DNA of 49,776 nt from Verrucomicrobiota bacterium (GTDB lineage: Bacteria; Verrucomicrobiota; Verrucomicrobiia; Chthoniobacterales; SZAS-18): assembly GCA_019241085.1 (NCBI GenBank), contig JAFAXH010000119.1, forward strand, positions 1-49,776, written 5' to 3'. Position numbers and translations under genes: made by a program. The notes under the pieces are model-generated. The model was not told the origin of the DNA and did not search any database. It saw only the letters and a list, made by a program, of their open reading frames with translations. This document shows positions 1 to 9,124 of the stretch, piece by piece (position 1 is the first letter of the stretch; each line of letters begins with the position of its first letter).

Positions 1-29
1 ATTCTGTCTAAAAATCCTCTGTTCGATTA

Positions 30-1436
30 TCACGGCTTCGACTTCTCGGTCGGGCTGCCCATCGGCGGATAGCTGATGAGGTTTTTGGTGTCGGCGGTGA
101 GGTATTTTTTTGCCACGCGCTGGAGGTCGTCGCGGGTGACGGCGAGGTAGCGCTCCAGCTCGGTGTTGACCAGGCCGGTGTCGTGATAAAAAACGTGGTA
201 ATGCGCCAGGGCGCGGGCGCGCGTGGCGGCGCTGCCGTGCGCGCCGGCCAGCTCGGATTCCTTGCCGTTGCGCGTTTTTTGAAATTCCTCCTCCGTGACC
301 CCGTCCTTCTGCACGCGGGCAATTTCCTCGTCGAGCAGCGCATCGAGTTTTTTCAAATCCACGCCGCGCTGGCCGATGGCGAAGACGCCCAACATGCCGA
401 TGCTTTCCTGCAAATACGGAAACGCCTGGACGGAAACGGCGACCTGCTCGGTATCGACGAGCCGGCGGTAGAGCCGCGAGGAACGGCCGGTGGCGAGCAG
501 GTTGGAAAGGAGATCGAGCGCGTAGGCGTCGGCGTCAGTCTCGGGCGGCACGCGCCAGGCGTGCAAGGTGGCGGGCAGCGGCGTGTTGGGCCGGCGCACA
601 AGGTGAGTCTGCTCCTGGCGTTGTTCCGGCGGCTCGACGCGCGCGCGCGCGGGCAGGTCGGCGCGCGGGATGGGGCCGAAGTATTCAGCGATGAGTTTTT
701 TGGTGGATTCGATCTCGAAGTCACCGCAGAGGGCGAGGGTGGCGTTGTTCGGGCGATACCAGGTTTTGTAAAAATCGCGAAACTCCTCGATGGTCGCACG
801 ATCAATGTATTGGGCGCTGCCGATGGGCACCCAGGCGTAGGGCGTATCTTTGAATACGAGCCGGCTGGTTTCTTCAAACAATCCGCCGTAGGGCTGGTTG
901 TCGTAACGCATCCGGCGTTCTTCCTTGACCACCTGGCGCTGGGTCTCGACGCCGGTCTCGTCGATCTTCGCGTGGAGCATCCGCTCGCTCTCGATCCAGA
1001 GCGCGAGGGCAAGCTGGTTGGCGGGCAGGTTGATGTGGTAATCGGTCTGGTCGTAGCTCGTCGAGGCGTTCAAATTGCCGCCGGCGGAGGAGATCAATTT
1101 GTCGATTTGGCCGCGCGCGATGAACTCGCTGCCCTCGAACATCAGGTGCTCGAAAAAATGCGCGAACCCGGTGCGGTCCGGCCGCTCGTCCTTCGAGCCG
1201 ACGTGGTAGAGCAAATAGCTGGAGACGACGGGCGCGGTGGCGTCGGGCGCGAGGATGACGTGCAGGCCGTTGGGCAAATCGTATTCGGTGAACGCGATCC
1301 GGTGCGAGCCGGCGGCGGCTTTTTCGGTCGTGGGCGCATTATCGTCCGCGGCCTGAACGTTGGCCGGCGCAGACCACAGGAGGAAACACAGGAAACACGC
1401 CGCGGCGAGGCGCGCAAAAAATCGTGAGGGAACCAT
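30..1436 (-). CDS. Secreted M16 family zinc peptidase (insulinase/processing-peptidase type)
   Basis: A 468-residue protein with an N-terminal signal peptide (hydrophobic core about residues 8-22, likely cleavage after ANVQA). The inverted zinc motif HFFEH is at H93-E96-H97, and the third ligand is probably E173 in the VKEERR segment, the usual spacing of about 76 residues. The length fits one M16 protomer with an active N-terminal domain (PF00675) and a C-terminal M16 domain (PF05193). By family knowledge it should be a periplasmic or surface metallopeptidase that degrades peptides; the substrate is unknown. The ATG at 1436 was chosen because it opens directly into the signal peptide, although the frame stays open upstream. 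Many such genes are paired with a second M16 gene, which would lie downstream, outside the window. It is divergent from the next gene across a 125-base gap that should hold both promoters. Confidence 0.9.
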   Translation of the reverse strand: MVPSRFFARLAAACFLCFLLWSAPANVQAADDNAPTTEKAAAGSHRIAFTEYDLPNGLHVILAPDATAPVVSSYLLYHVGSKDERPDRTGFAHFFEHLMFEGSEFIARGQIDKLISSAGGNLNASTSYDQTDYHINLPANQLALALWIESERMLHAKIDETGVETQRQVVKEERRMRYDNQPYGGLFEETSRLVFKDTPYAWVPIGSAQYIDRATIEEFRDFYKTWYRPNNATLALCGDFEIESTKKLIAEYFGPIPRADLPARARVEPPEQRQEQTHLVRRPNTPLPATLHAWRVPPETDADAYALDLLSNLLATGRSSRLYRRLVDTEQVAVSVQAFPYLQESIGMLGVFAIGQRGVDLKKLDALLDEEIARVQKDGVTEEEFQKTRNGKESELAGAHGSAATRARALAHYHVFYHDTGLVNTELERYLAVTRDDLQRVAKKYLTADTKNLISYPPMGSPTEKSKP

Positions 1437-1561
1437 GAGGCTTTTGCACCTAGCCCACAACGGCGGAAGCCGCAAATCCGGTCCGGCTATCCGCGAGCGC
1501 AAGCGCAAAACGGTGGTCTGCTGCGAATTGGGCGCTGGGTTTGTTAACGGCACGTTGAAGT

Positions 1562-2584
1562 ATGATGAGCACGCTGTTTGCCAACGTCGCCGTCGTCGGC
1601 CAGCATTGTCATCGGCGCGCTCCGCGCAGTCGTCGGCGGCAGCGCTGGCTGGCGGCGCTGTTGCTGCTGCTGTTGTTCCCGCAGACGCCGAGCTGGGCGG
1701 ATGAAGTGGTGCGCCAGGTGCAGGAGGAATTGCGCCGGCGCAATCTTTATTACGGCGACATCGACGGCCGCAACTCGCGGGCAGTCGCCAGCGCATTGCG
1801 CCGTTATCAGGAACGCAAAGGCTTCCCGGTTTCCGGCGCGCCGGACGATGAGACGCTGCACTCCCTGGGCATTGCGCCGCCTGCCGCGACCGTCGTGCAA
1901 ACGAGCGGCAGCGGCGGTGGAGGCGACAACCAGGCCGCGTCCAGAGAAACGTCGGCCAACTCCGAGGTCTGGCCGCAGGGAACGGTGTTGAAAAGCGATT
2001 CCGCGCGCCGCCATCACGGTGCTTTTGCCGACGGCGTTCGCGGGCTGACGCCGCTGAGCACGGCGGAGGCCGCGGAGGTCGCAATGCCTTCGCCGGAATT
2101 GCTCATGATGCCGCCAGCCAGCGCGAGCGTGTTGGTCGCGCCGTCGCCTGCTTCGTCTGGGTCAAATGCCGCGGCGGAGCCGATGACGGTGGCGCAGGCG
2201 CGCGAGTTCATTTGGAACTACCTGCGCGCTTGCGAAACCAACCAGCTCGATGAGGAGATGAAATTTTACGCCGACCCGGTCGATTACTTCGACCAGGGGA
2301 TGTTGCGTCTCGCCTTCATCCGGCGGGACGTGAAGTATTACTACAATCGCTGGCCAGAGCGGAAATACGAGCTGCTGGATTCGTTCCGCGTGGCCCCCGG
2401 CCCCCAGGAGGGAGAGAGCACGATTTGGTTCATGGTGCGCTTCCGCTACCATCGTCCACCGAGCCGCGGCGACCAGGGAGAGGTGAACGTCGCCGGGCGG
2501 ACGGAAAACACCTTCGTCGTGCGGCGGGGCAGCGAGCTGGAGGGGCCGCAAATCATCTCGATGCGCGAGCATCGGGTGCGCTAA
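1562..2584 (+). CDS. Exported protein with a peptidoglycan-binding domain and a C-terminal SnoaL/NTF2-like region
   Basis: A 340-residue protein. An arginine-rich N-terminus is followed by a Leu-rich hydrophobic stretch (about residues 29-40) ending PSWA, a probable signal peptide or anchor. Residues about 47-101 resemble a PG_binding_1 fold: RNLYYGDIDGRNSRAV, then ALRRYQERKGFPVSG. A Ser/Ala/Pro-rich linker follows. The last 130 residues (from AREFIWNYLRACETNQ) look like a small cone-shaped NTF2/SnoaL-like domain with conserved aromatics (YYYNRWPERKYELLDSF). This layout occurs in periplasmic proteins of unknown function that bind the cell wall. It starts with two adjacent ATG codons; the first is used here. 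It lies upstream of a sensor kinase and an RlpA-like protein on the same strand, a plausible envelope cluster. The function of the C-terminal domain is not known. Confidence 0.75.
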   Translation: MMSTLFANVAVVGQHCHRRAPRSRRRQRWLAALLLLLLFPQTPSWADEVVRQVQEELRRRNLYYGDIDGRNSRAVASALRRYQERKGFPVSGAPDDETLHSLGIAPPAATVVQTSGSGGGGDNQAASRETSANSEVWPQGTVLKSDSARRHHGAFADGVRGLTPLSTAEAAEVAMPSPELLMMPPASASVLVAPSPASSGSNAAAEPMTVAQAREFIWNYLRACETNQLDEEMKFYADPVDYFDQGMLRLAFIRRDVKYYYNRWPERKYELLDSFRVAPGPQEGESTIWFMVRFRYHRPPSRGDQGEVNVAGRTENTFVVRRGSELEGPQIISMREHRVR

Positions 2585-2658
2585 GTGCTCCGCGGAAAAG
2601 AGCCGTGCGTCGTCTGCGGTGCGATGCCATGATGGGATAAAGCAATTCCCCCCCGCGC

Positions 2659-5022
2659 ATGAACGTCCAGACCAAGATCGCCCTGTTGCTGCTCGCGCTG
2701 GCGGCGGCGTTCATCGCGGGTCTCGGGGTGATCCGGCTGAAGGCGCAGGGCCGGCTGCGGCAGATCGCCGAGGAGCGGTTGCACGAGGGCCAGGAATCGG
2801 TGGACCGGCGGCTGGAAAAGGGCGGCGAACCGCTGGAGGCGCTGGCCGAGGATTACACGTATTGGGACGCGATGGTCGAGGCGGTGCAGCGGAGCGATCA
2901 GACGTGGCTGGAAGCCCACGTCGGCGAGGCCACGCTGGATAAGTTCACGGTCAACGCCGTGTGGGTCGCGCGGGCCGATGGCTCACCGCTTTACATGGTG
3001 GATAATCTCTACGGCGACCAGGATTTGCACGCCATCCCGCGGCCGGCCGCCGCGTTTGAAAAACTGGCGCGCGAAAAGCTCGGGCACTTTTATTTTTTCC
3101 TGCCGCAGCACGGCTTGATGGAGGTCCGCGCCGCGACCATTCACGGTTCCAAGGACTACGAGCGGCACGGACCGGTGGGAGGGTTCTTTTTTGCCGGCCG
3201 GCTCTGGAGCAACGAGAAGCTCGATGAACTGGGCCTGTTTTCCGACACGCAAAGAGTGTGGATCGCGCCGCCCGGCGGACCGGAGCGTCTGCAAAGTCCG
3301 CGCGACGACGAGAACGGCGTGACGACGTTCACCCGGCCGCTGCCAGGCTGGGACGGGCAGCCGGTGGCGCGGCTGGCGGTGCGCAGCGAGACGCCGATGA
3401 TCCCGCTGCTCAACACCACGAGCCGCCAGTTGTTCTGGGCCTTGGGCGGGTTTGCGCTGGTGTTGACCGTCCTGCTCACGTTTGCCTTGGTCAAATGGGT
3501 GAGCCGACCGCTGCAGCACATTTCCAACAGCTTGCGGCGCGGGGACCTCAGCTCGATCGCGCGGCTGGAGCAGCACCAGAGCGAGTTTGGCGAGCTGGCG
3601 CGGCTGATCCGGCAGTTTTTCACCCAACGCGACAGCTTGCTGCGTGAAATCCGCGAACGCGAGGCGACGGAAAAGGTGCTGGCGAAACGCGAGGAGGAAT
3701 TGCGGCACGCACAAAAGATGGAAGCCGTGGGCCGGCTGGCCGGCGGCGTGGCGCACGACTTTAACAACCTGCTCACCGCCATCATCGGTTACGCCGAAAT
3801 ACTCACCCGCCGGTTGAAAAACGATGCCACCGGCCGGCAGAACGCGGAGATGATCCTGAAGGCCGGCGAGCAGGCGGCGGGGGTGACGCGGCAACTGCTC
3901 GCCTTCAGCCGCAAGCAGCTTCTGCAGCCGAAGGTGATCGACCTCAACGAAGTGGTCGCCGGCATTGACCGGCTCCTGCGCCGGGTGATCGGCGAACACA
4001 TCACGCTGGTCACGCGCCCCGACGCTGCGCACGGGCGCGTGCGGGCTGACCCGACACAGTTGGAGCAGGTCATCCTCAACCTCGGCGTGAACGCGCGCGA
4101 CGCGATGCCGCGCGGCGGCAAGCTGACCATCTCCACGGCCAACGCGCAATTGCAGGACGAGGACACCCGGCCGGAGGCGACGGTCGAACTGCCCGATGGC
4201 GACTACGTGGTGCTCGTTGTCACTGATACGGGAAAAGGCATGGAACGCGAGACGCAGTCGCACATCTTTGAACCGTTTTTCACCACCAAAGGGCCGGGCA
4301 AAGGCACGGGCCTGGGGCTTTCCACCGTCTATGGCATCGTGACGCAGAGCGGCGGCGCCGTCGCCGTGGACAGCTCGCCGAATCGCGGCACCACGTTCCG
4401 CATTTACCTGCCTTGCGAGAGTGCGCCGCTCTCCCCGCCCAGCAGCGTGCCGGCGCCGCCGAGGCGGGCGCACGATTCCGAAGTCGTGCTCGTAGTGGAG
4501 GACGAGGAGATCGTGCGCGAGCTGGTCTGCTCGGTGCTCCACGAGCAAGGCTACCGGGTGCACTGCGCCGCGCACGGCGGCGAGGCGCTGGAGATGGCCG
4601 CGCGGGCAGAAGTCTGTGCGAGCGGGATCGACCTGCTCATCACCGATGTCGTCATGCCGCACATGAGCGGGCCGGAGCTGGTGAAAAAAATCACGGCCAA
4701 CCATCCCGAAGCCCGTGTGCTGTTCGTTTCCGGCTATTCGGAAAACGACATCAGCGACCGCGGCGTTCTGGCCGATGACATCCGGTTTTTGGAAAAGCCC
4801 TTCACCCCGCTGACGCTCGCGCGCAAAGTGCGGGAAGTGCTCGATGAACCGCCGCCTTCGACCACCACTGCCGCCGAGGCTGCCCGCAGCCGGAGCAGCC
4901 GCAGCAGTGACGATGAGCGCGCGACGGGCGGCGCCAGCGACGTTGCTGTCGCGGCTGTGGCGCCTTCCCGTGACACCGTGGCAGCGGCGGCTGCTGCGAC
5001 CGGCGCCGATGGGGCGCGTTAA
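2659..5022 (+). CDS. Membrane hybrid sensor histidine kinase (CHASE4-like, HAMP, HisKA, HATPase, receiver)
   Basis: A 787-residue hybrid kinase. TM1 is at about residues 7-27. A periplasmic CHASE4-like sensor (about 28-250) carries the typical EDYTYWDAM segment. TM2 is at about 258-278 and is followed by a HAMP segment (SRPLQHISNSLRRGDL). The HisKA phosphoacceptor is H366 in GGVAHDFNNLL, of the PAS-hybrid kinase class. The HATPase shows an N box (VILNLGVNARDAM), a G1 box (VTDTGKGME) and a G2 box (GKGTGLGLSTVYG). A fused receiver starts at about residue 614 (VVLVVEDEE); the phospho-Asp is in LLITDVVMPHMSG and the conserved Lys in FLEKPF. A low-complexity Ser/Ala-rich tail ends the protein. It should autophosphorylate on H366 and pass phosphate to its own receiver. 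No separate response regulator is nearby, so the output is unknown. The RlpA-like gene follows after 5 bases, suggesting cotranscription. Confidence 0.92.
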   Translation: MNVQTKIALLLLALAAAFIAGLGVIRLKAQGRLRQIAEERLHEGQESVDRRLEKGGEPLEALAEDYTYWDAMVEAVQRSDQTWLEAHVGEATLDKFTVNAVWVARADGSPLYMVDNLYGDQDLHAIPRPAAAFEKLAREKLGHFYFFLPQHGLMEVRAATIHGSKDYERHGPVGGFFFAGRLWSNEKLDELGLFSDTQRVWIAPPGGPERLQSPRDDENGVTTFTRPLPGWDGQPVARLAVRSETPMIPLLNTTSRQLFWALGGFALVLTVLLTFALVKWVSRPLQHISNSLRRGDLSSIARLEQHQSEFGELARLIRQFFTQRDSLLREIREREATEKVLAKREEELRHAQKMEAVGRLAGGVAHDFNNLLTAIIGYAEILTRRLKNDATGRQNAEMILKAGEQAAGVTRQLLAFSRKQLLQPKVIDLNEVVAGIDRLLRRVIGEHITLVTRPDAAHGRVRADPTQLEQVILNLGVNARDAMPRGGKLTISTANAQLQDEDTRPEATVELPDGDYVVLVVTDTGKGMERETQSHIFEPFFTTKGPGKGTGLGLSTVYGIVTQSGGAVAVDSSPNRGTTFRIYLPCESAPLSPPSSVPAPPRRAHDSEVVLVVEDEEIVRELVCSVLHEQGYRVHCAAHGGEALEMAARAEVCASGIDLLITDVVMPHMSGPELVKKITANHPEARVLFVSGYSENDISDRGVLADDIRFLEKPFTPLTLARKVREVLDEPPPSTTTAAEAARSRSSRSSDDERATGGASDVAVAAVAPSRDTVAAAAAATGADGAR

Positions 5023-5027
5023 ACGCA

Positions 5028-5669
5028 ATGAGTGACGGGAGCACGTCTCGTCCGCGCGTCGTTGCGAGAGGGAGAAGCCGTTGCTTGCTGCCACTGTTGC
5101 TCTGCCTGCCGCTGCTGCTGCTGCTCGGCAATGGTTGCAGGCGCACCAAAGACGCTGGGGTTGTGCCTCCGAAGGAGGGAAAAAAGGCCAGCGCAACGCC
5201 GTCACCGGATCGCCGCCCTGCTCCACCGCCGGAGGAAAAAACGAGCGCCACGCCGGCGCCGGCAGCCAGCGTCGGCGACAACCACAGCAGCGGCGGTGCG
5301 GAGCCGGCGCCGCATTTCGCGGTGCGGCCCATCGAGACCCGCGTCGGCCGGGCGTCATGGTATGACGTGCCCGCTGGCTCCCTGCCGGCGCGGCGCGCCT
5401 GGCACGCCGAGTTCACCGCCGCGCACGACCGCTGGCCCTTGGGCACCTATGCGCGGGTGACGGCTTTGGAAAACGGCAGGAGTGTGATCGTGCGCGTGAC
5501 CGATCGCGGCATCCATCAACGTGGCACGATCATCGACGTCAGCCGTCCAGCCGCCGCCGCGCTGGACATGCTGCGCGTCGGCCGGCTGCGGGTGCGCGTG
5601 GAACGGCTCGCGTTGAGCGTGGATTCGAGCAAAATTCCCGACGCGAAAAATTCCAGGGCGGCGCCCTAG
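5028..5669 (+). CDS. rlpA: RlpA-like septal/cell-wall lipoprotein with a double-psi beta-barrel
   Basis: A 213-residue protein with a basic N-terminus, a Leu-rich hydrophobic segment and a Cys at residue 37 (LLLGNGC). That is a weak lipobox, so lipoprotein status is likely but not certain. A Pro/Ala-rich linker leads to the RlpA-type DPBB domain in the last 100 residues: GRASWYD, EFTAAHDRWPLGTYARV, then NGRSVIVRVTDRG and IDVSRPAAAALDM. The His of TAAH and the Asp of VTDRG match residues needed for RlpA lytic transglycosylase activity in Pseudomonas, and the Glu of AEFTAAH is a candidate for the third. The loop before that Glu is shorter than usual. No SPOR domain is visible. By family knowledge it acts on denuded peptidoglycan in the periplasm. 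It lies 5 bases after the sensor kinase gene and converges on the histone-like gene. Confidence 0.8.
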   Translation: MSDGSTSRPRVVARGRSRCLLPLLLCLPLLLLLGNGCRRTKDAGVVPPKEGKKASATPSPDRRPAPPPEEKTSATPAPAASVGDNHSSGGAEPAPHFAVRPIETRVGRASWYDVPAGSLPARRAWHAEFTAAHDRWPLGTYARVTALENGRSVIVRVTDRGIHQRGTIIDVSRPAAAALDMLRVGRLRVRVERLALSVDSSKIPDAKNSRAAP

Positions 5670-5789
5670 CGGTAAGCGAACGCGGCCGCAACCGCCGGCG
5701 GCGAGTCAATTGCAGAAGCGAGGAAACTCTGCGGCCCGGGATTTTTATCTCAGGGCAGAATTCCGCGCTGAAGGTCGCGCCCGTCTTCT

Positions 5790-5817
5790 AAAAAAAAAGG
5801 ACTCTGCCGCCAGAGCC
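5790..5817 (-). terminator. Rho-independent terminator of the histone-like gene
   Basis: Read on the minus strand, a 7-bp stem (GGCTCTG with CAGAGTC, one G-T pair) and a 4-base loop are followed directly by nine T residues. It begins 13 bases after the stop codon of the minus-strand histone-like gene. The stem-plus-U-tract form is the classic intrinsic terminator. Confidence 0.75.
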
Positions 5818-5830
5818 ACTTTTGACGTCC

Positions 5831-6088
5831 TCAACTGGAGCGTCGTTTGGGCGTCGATTTCCTGGACTTGGCCGGCTTCAAAGGAGCGATGACTTTCTCC
5901 ACGACCTCCAGCGCCATTTCACCCAGTCCCTTGCTCTTGGTGGGCTTGGTCTTTTTGGCCGGAGCCGACTTGGTCTTTTTGGCGGAAGCCGTCGTTGTCT
6001 TCCTGGCGGGAGCCGTCGTTTTGGACTTGGCCGTCGGCGTGGATTTTTTCTTCGCGGCAGCGGTGGCCGCAGGTTTTTTCGTAGGCAT
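5831..6088 (-). CDS. Histone H1-like Lys/Ala/Thr-rich nucleoid protein
   Basis: An 85-residue, highly basic protein made largely of Lys, Ala, Thr, Ser and Pro, with repeated AKK/KKTK/PAKK motifs over residues 1-53. A short amphipathic segment follows (GLGEMALEVVEKVIAPL), then a basic tail ending TPKRRSS. The composition matches bacterial proteins resembling the histone H1 C-terminal domain (AlgP/Hc1-type), which bind DNA without sequence specificity and compact the nucleoid. The start ATG at 6088 is the only Met upstream of the repeats. A strong intrinsic terminator follows, and the gene is divergent from ileS. No globular domain is present, so homology by sequence alone is weak and composition-driven. 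Confidence 0.75.
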   Translation of the reverse strand: MPTKKPAATAAAKKKSTPTAKSKTTAPARKTTTASAKKTKSAPAKKTKPTKSKGLGEMALEVVEKVIAPLKPAKSRKSTPKRRSS

Positions 6089-6216
6089 GGCGACGATCCT
6101 ATCAGGCGCCGTTGGCCGCTTGAATCTTTTCTTTTTGCAAATTGAACCACCCGATGCCGGATGGTAACTTCCGCGCCCGCGCCGCCTGACCGTTCCCGAT
6201 TTTCGCCGAGAAAGAA

Positions 6217-8964
6217 ATGAGCACCGCCCGCAGTTACAAAGACACGCTCCGCCTGCCGCAAACGGAGTTTCCGATGAAGGCGAACCTCGTCGCGCGCGAG
6301 CCGGAAATTTTGCGCCGCTGGCAGGAAGCCGACGTTTACGGCCGGCTCCAAACGGCGCGGAAAAATGCGCCGGAATTTTTGCTGCACGACGGCCCGCCGT
6401 TCGCCAACGGCGATGTCCACATGGGCACGGCGTTGAACAAAATTTTGAAAGACCTCGTGGTCAAATCGAAGGCGATGGCCGGCTTCCGCGCGCCGTTTCT
6501 GCCGGGCTGGGATTGCCACGGGTTGCCGATTGAATTCAAAGTCGTCAAGCAGGCGCGCGGCCTCAGCCCGCTCGAAGTCCGGCGCAAATCCGAGGCGATG
6601 GCGCGCGGCTTCATCGAGACGATGACGCGGCAGTTTCAGCGCCTCGGCGTCTTCGGCGAATGGGCCGCGCCGTATCGCACGCTCGACCCGGATTACGAGG
6701 CGGAAATTGTGCGCGCCTTTGGCCGCTTCGTCGAGCGCGGACTCGTCTATCGCAGCAAGAAGCCGGTCTATTGGAGCACCGGCGCGCAGACGGCGCTGGC
6801 CGAAGCCGAGGTCGAATACCACGAGCGCGACGATGCGGCGATCTACGTGAAATTTCCGCTCGTCAGCGGACCGCTCGCGGGTCGGGCCAGCGTGGTCATC
6901 TGGACGACCACGCCGTGGACGCTGCCGGCGAACGTCGCCATCGCGCTGAACCCGGCGTTTCGCTACAGCGCGCGGGTTTATAAAAATCCGGCGACCGGCG
7001 AACTCGAAACGCTGCTCCTTGCCGATGGGCTGGCGGAAAATTTTTGCAAAGAAACCGGCTACGCGCCCGCCGCGGAACCCAGCGCCGAGCCTGCGACGCA
7101 ATCGTGGCTGGGCAAGGAACTCGACGGTTGGCGCGCGCGGCATCCGTTTCTCGAACGCGACTCACTGTTCATCCTCGGCGAGCACGTCACGCTCGACGCC
7201 GGCACGGGCGCCGTGCATACCGCGCCGGGTCATGGCGCGGAGGATTACGTCGTCGGCCGCCAATACGGTCTGCCCGTGCTCTCGCCCGTCGATGACCTCG
7301 GGAAATTCACGGACGAAGTCGGCGTGCCGGCGCTCGTCGGCAAATACGTTTTCGACGCCAACGCCGATGTCATCGCGCTCTTGCGCGCGCGCGGCGCGTT
7401 GGCGCACGCGGGCACGATTCATCACACCTATCCGCATTGCTGGCGCTCGAAGACGCCCATCGTTTTCCGCGCGGTCGAGCAATTTTTCATCAAGATGGAC
7501 ACGCTGCGCCCGGCGGCGTTGCGCGCCATCGACGAGGTCGAGTGGCTGCCGCACTGGGGTCGCAATCGCATCTACGGCACGGTCGAAGCCCGGCCCGATT
7601 GGTGCATCTCGCGCCAGCGCGCCTGGGGCGTGCCGGTGCCCGTTTTTTACGATGAAAACGGCGCGGCGATTTTGCGCCCGGATTGGATCGAGACGATTGC
7701 TGGGTTAGTGGAAAAACATGGCACGAACATCTGGTTCGATCCGGCCGACACGACCATCGCCGAGGCGTTGCGCCTGCCGCCGGGCGTCACCCGCCGCAAC
7801 GACACGCTCGATGTCTGGATCGACTCGGGCGTGAGCTGGCTGGCCGTCGTGGAAAAACGCCTTGGCCACGCCGGCCCGGCCGATCTTTATCTCGAAGCGA
7901 CCGACCAGCATCGCGGCTGGTTCCAAAGCTCGCTCACCACCGCCGTCGCGCTGACCGGCCGCGCGCCGTATCGCACGGTGCTCACGCACGGCTGGGTCGT
8001 GGACATGGATGGCGGCAAGCTTTCCAAATCCAAAGGCGCGCTGACGGCCGAGGCTTACGTCGCCAAACATGGGGCGGACATCGTGCGTCTCTGGGTCAGC
8101 AGCGTGAACTTCACCGACGAGGTGCCGTTCAGCGAAGAAATGTTCACGCGCTTGTCCGACACGTATCGGCGCGTGCGCAACACGCTGCGCATTTTGCTCG
8201 GCAACCTGCACGATTTTGATCCCGCGCGCGACGCCGTCGCGCCGGCGCAATTTCCCGCCATCGACGCGTGGATGTTGCACCGCTTGCAGGAAGTCATCGC
8301 GACTTGCCGCGAGGCTTGCGCGAAGTTCGAGTTCCACCGCGTTTATCACACGCTGAACAGTTTTTGCGCCGTCGATCTTTCGAGCCTTTACGTCGATCTC
8401 ACGAAGGACCGGATGTATTGCGACGCCGCGACGAGCACGCGCCGGCGCGCGACGCAAACGGTCATGCACGCGGTGTTCGACGCGCTCTGCCGCTTGCTCG
8501 CGCCGATCCTCGTTTTCACCGCGGACGAGGCGTGGGGTTATTTTAAAAAAGATGGCAAAACCGACTGCGTTCACTTGGAGGAATTTCCCGCGCGTGACGA
8601 GCAATTCGTCAACGCCGACCTCGATGCCGAGCTGACACAGCTCCTGCGTTTGCGCGGCGTCATCGCGCAGGAAATCGAGCGTGCGCGGCAGGAAAAACTC
8701 ATCGGCAACGCGCTCGAAGCGCAGGTGACGCTGACGATTGCCGATCCGAAATTGCGCACACGGCTCGCTGGCCGCGAAGCCGAGCTGGCCGAGTTTTTCA
8801 TCCTCAGCGAAATCGCGCTTGCCGCCGGCGACGCCGACGCCGCGACTTTGCGCCGCACCCCGCACGCGAAGTGCGAACGCTGCTGGCGGCACCGGCCCGC
8901 CGTCGGCCAGATCGCCGCGCACCCGACGCTCTGCGACCGTTGCGCGGAAGTCGTCGGCGAGTGA
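6217..8964 (+). CDS. ileS: Isoleucyl-tRNA synthetase
   Basis: A 915-residue class Ia synthetase that charges tRNA-Ile in the cytoplasm. The HIGH-type signature appears as PPFANGDVHMGTALNK near residue 65, and the KMSKS loop as GGKLSKSKG near residue 601. The CP1 editing domain between them includes WTTTPWTLPANVAI. The anticodon-binding region is followed by a C-terminal zinc ribbon with CERCW and CDRC pairs (about residues 886-910), typical of the bacterial type 1 enzyme. Length and domain order are complete. The ATG at 6217 begins the family N-terminus, SYKDTLRLPQTEFPMKANL. lspA lies downstream, as in many bacteria where ileS and lspA are neighbours, but here an inverted repeat and a GNAT gene intervene. 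Confidence 0.98.
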   Translation: MSTARSYKDTLRLPQTEFPMKANLVAREPEILRRWQEADVYGRLQTARKNAPEFLLHDGPPFANGDVHMGTALNKILKDLVVKSKAMAGFRAPFLPGWDCHGLPIEFKVVKQARGLSPLEVRRKSEAMARGFIETMTRQFQRLGVFGEWAAPYRTLDPDYEAEIVRAFGRFVERGLVYRSKKPVYWSTGAQTALAEAEVEYHERDDAAIYVKFPLVSGPLAGRASVVIWTTTPWTLPANVAIALNPAFRYSARVYKNPATGELETLLLADGLAENFCKETGYAPAAEPSAEPATQSWLGKELDGWRARHPFLERDSLFILGEHVTLDAGTGAVHTAPGHGAEDYVVGRQYGLPVLSPVDDLGKFTDEVGVPALVGKYVFDANADVIALLRARGALAHAGTIHHTYPHCWRSKTPIVFRAVEQFFIKMDTLRPAALRAIDEVEWLPHWGRNRIYGTVEARPDWCISRQRAWGVPVPVFYDENGAAILRPDWIETIAGLVEKHGTNIWFDPADTTIAEALRLPPGVTRRNDTLDVWIDSGVSWLAVVEKRLGHAGPADLYLEATDQHRGWFQSSLTTAVALTGRAPYRTVLTHGWVVDMDGGKLSKSKGALTAEAYVAKHGADIVRLWVSSVNFTDEVPFSEEMFTRLSDTYRRVRNTLRILLGNLHDFDPARDAVAPAQFPAIDAWMLHRLQEVIATCREACAKFEFHRVYHTLNSFCAVDLSSLYVDLTKDRMYCDAATSTRRRATQTVMHAVFDALCRLLAPILVFTADEAWGYFKKDGKTDCVHLEEFPARDEQFVNADLDAELTQLLRLRGVIAQEIERARQEKLIGNALEAQVTLTIADPKLRTRLAGREAELAEFFILSEIALAAGDADAATLRRTPHAKCERCWRHRPAVGQIAAHPTLCDRCAEVVGE

Positions 8965-8974
8965 TCGCGGTAAA

Positions 8975-9103
8975 ATTTAACACCGAGAACACCGAGGCGG
9001 AGGCACCGAGAGACACAGAGAAAGGCAATTTCTGTTTTCTTAAAAAACATCTGCCTCTCTCTTCCGCCTCTGTGCCTCCGCCTCTGTATCCTCGGTGTTA
9101 AAT
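8975..9103. repeat. Inverted repeat A (hairpin element between ileS and the GNAT gene)
   Basis: Two arms of about 38 bases (near 8975-9012 and 9066-9103) are inverted copies with about four mismatches, separated by about 50 bases. The outer ends are ATTTAACACCGAG and its complement CTCGGTGTTAAAT; the inner parts are purine-rich GAGGCGGAGGCAC. It fills most of the gap between ileS and the acetyltransferase gene. No open reading frame or terminator U-tract is present. Confidence 0.85.
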
Positions 9104-9124
9104 CAGCCGTCATCCTCCCGCCTA

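Noticed and set aside
183..1427. A 414-codon plus-strand frame opposite the M16 peptidase
   Set aside because: The minus strand has the signal peptide and zinc motif; the plus frame has neither homology nor structure.
2983..5358. A long open frame of 791 codons on the minus strand opposite the sensor kinase
   Set aside because: It is the GC-driven shadow of the kinase and RlpA-like genes; the translation is Arg/Ala/His-rich with no motif, while the plus strand has complete kinase domains.
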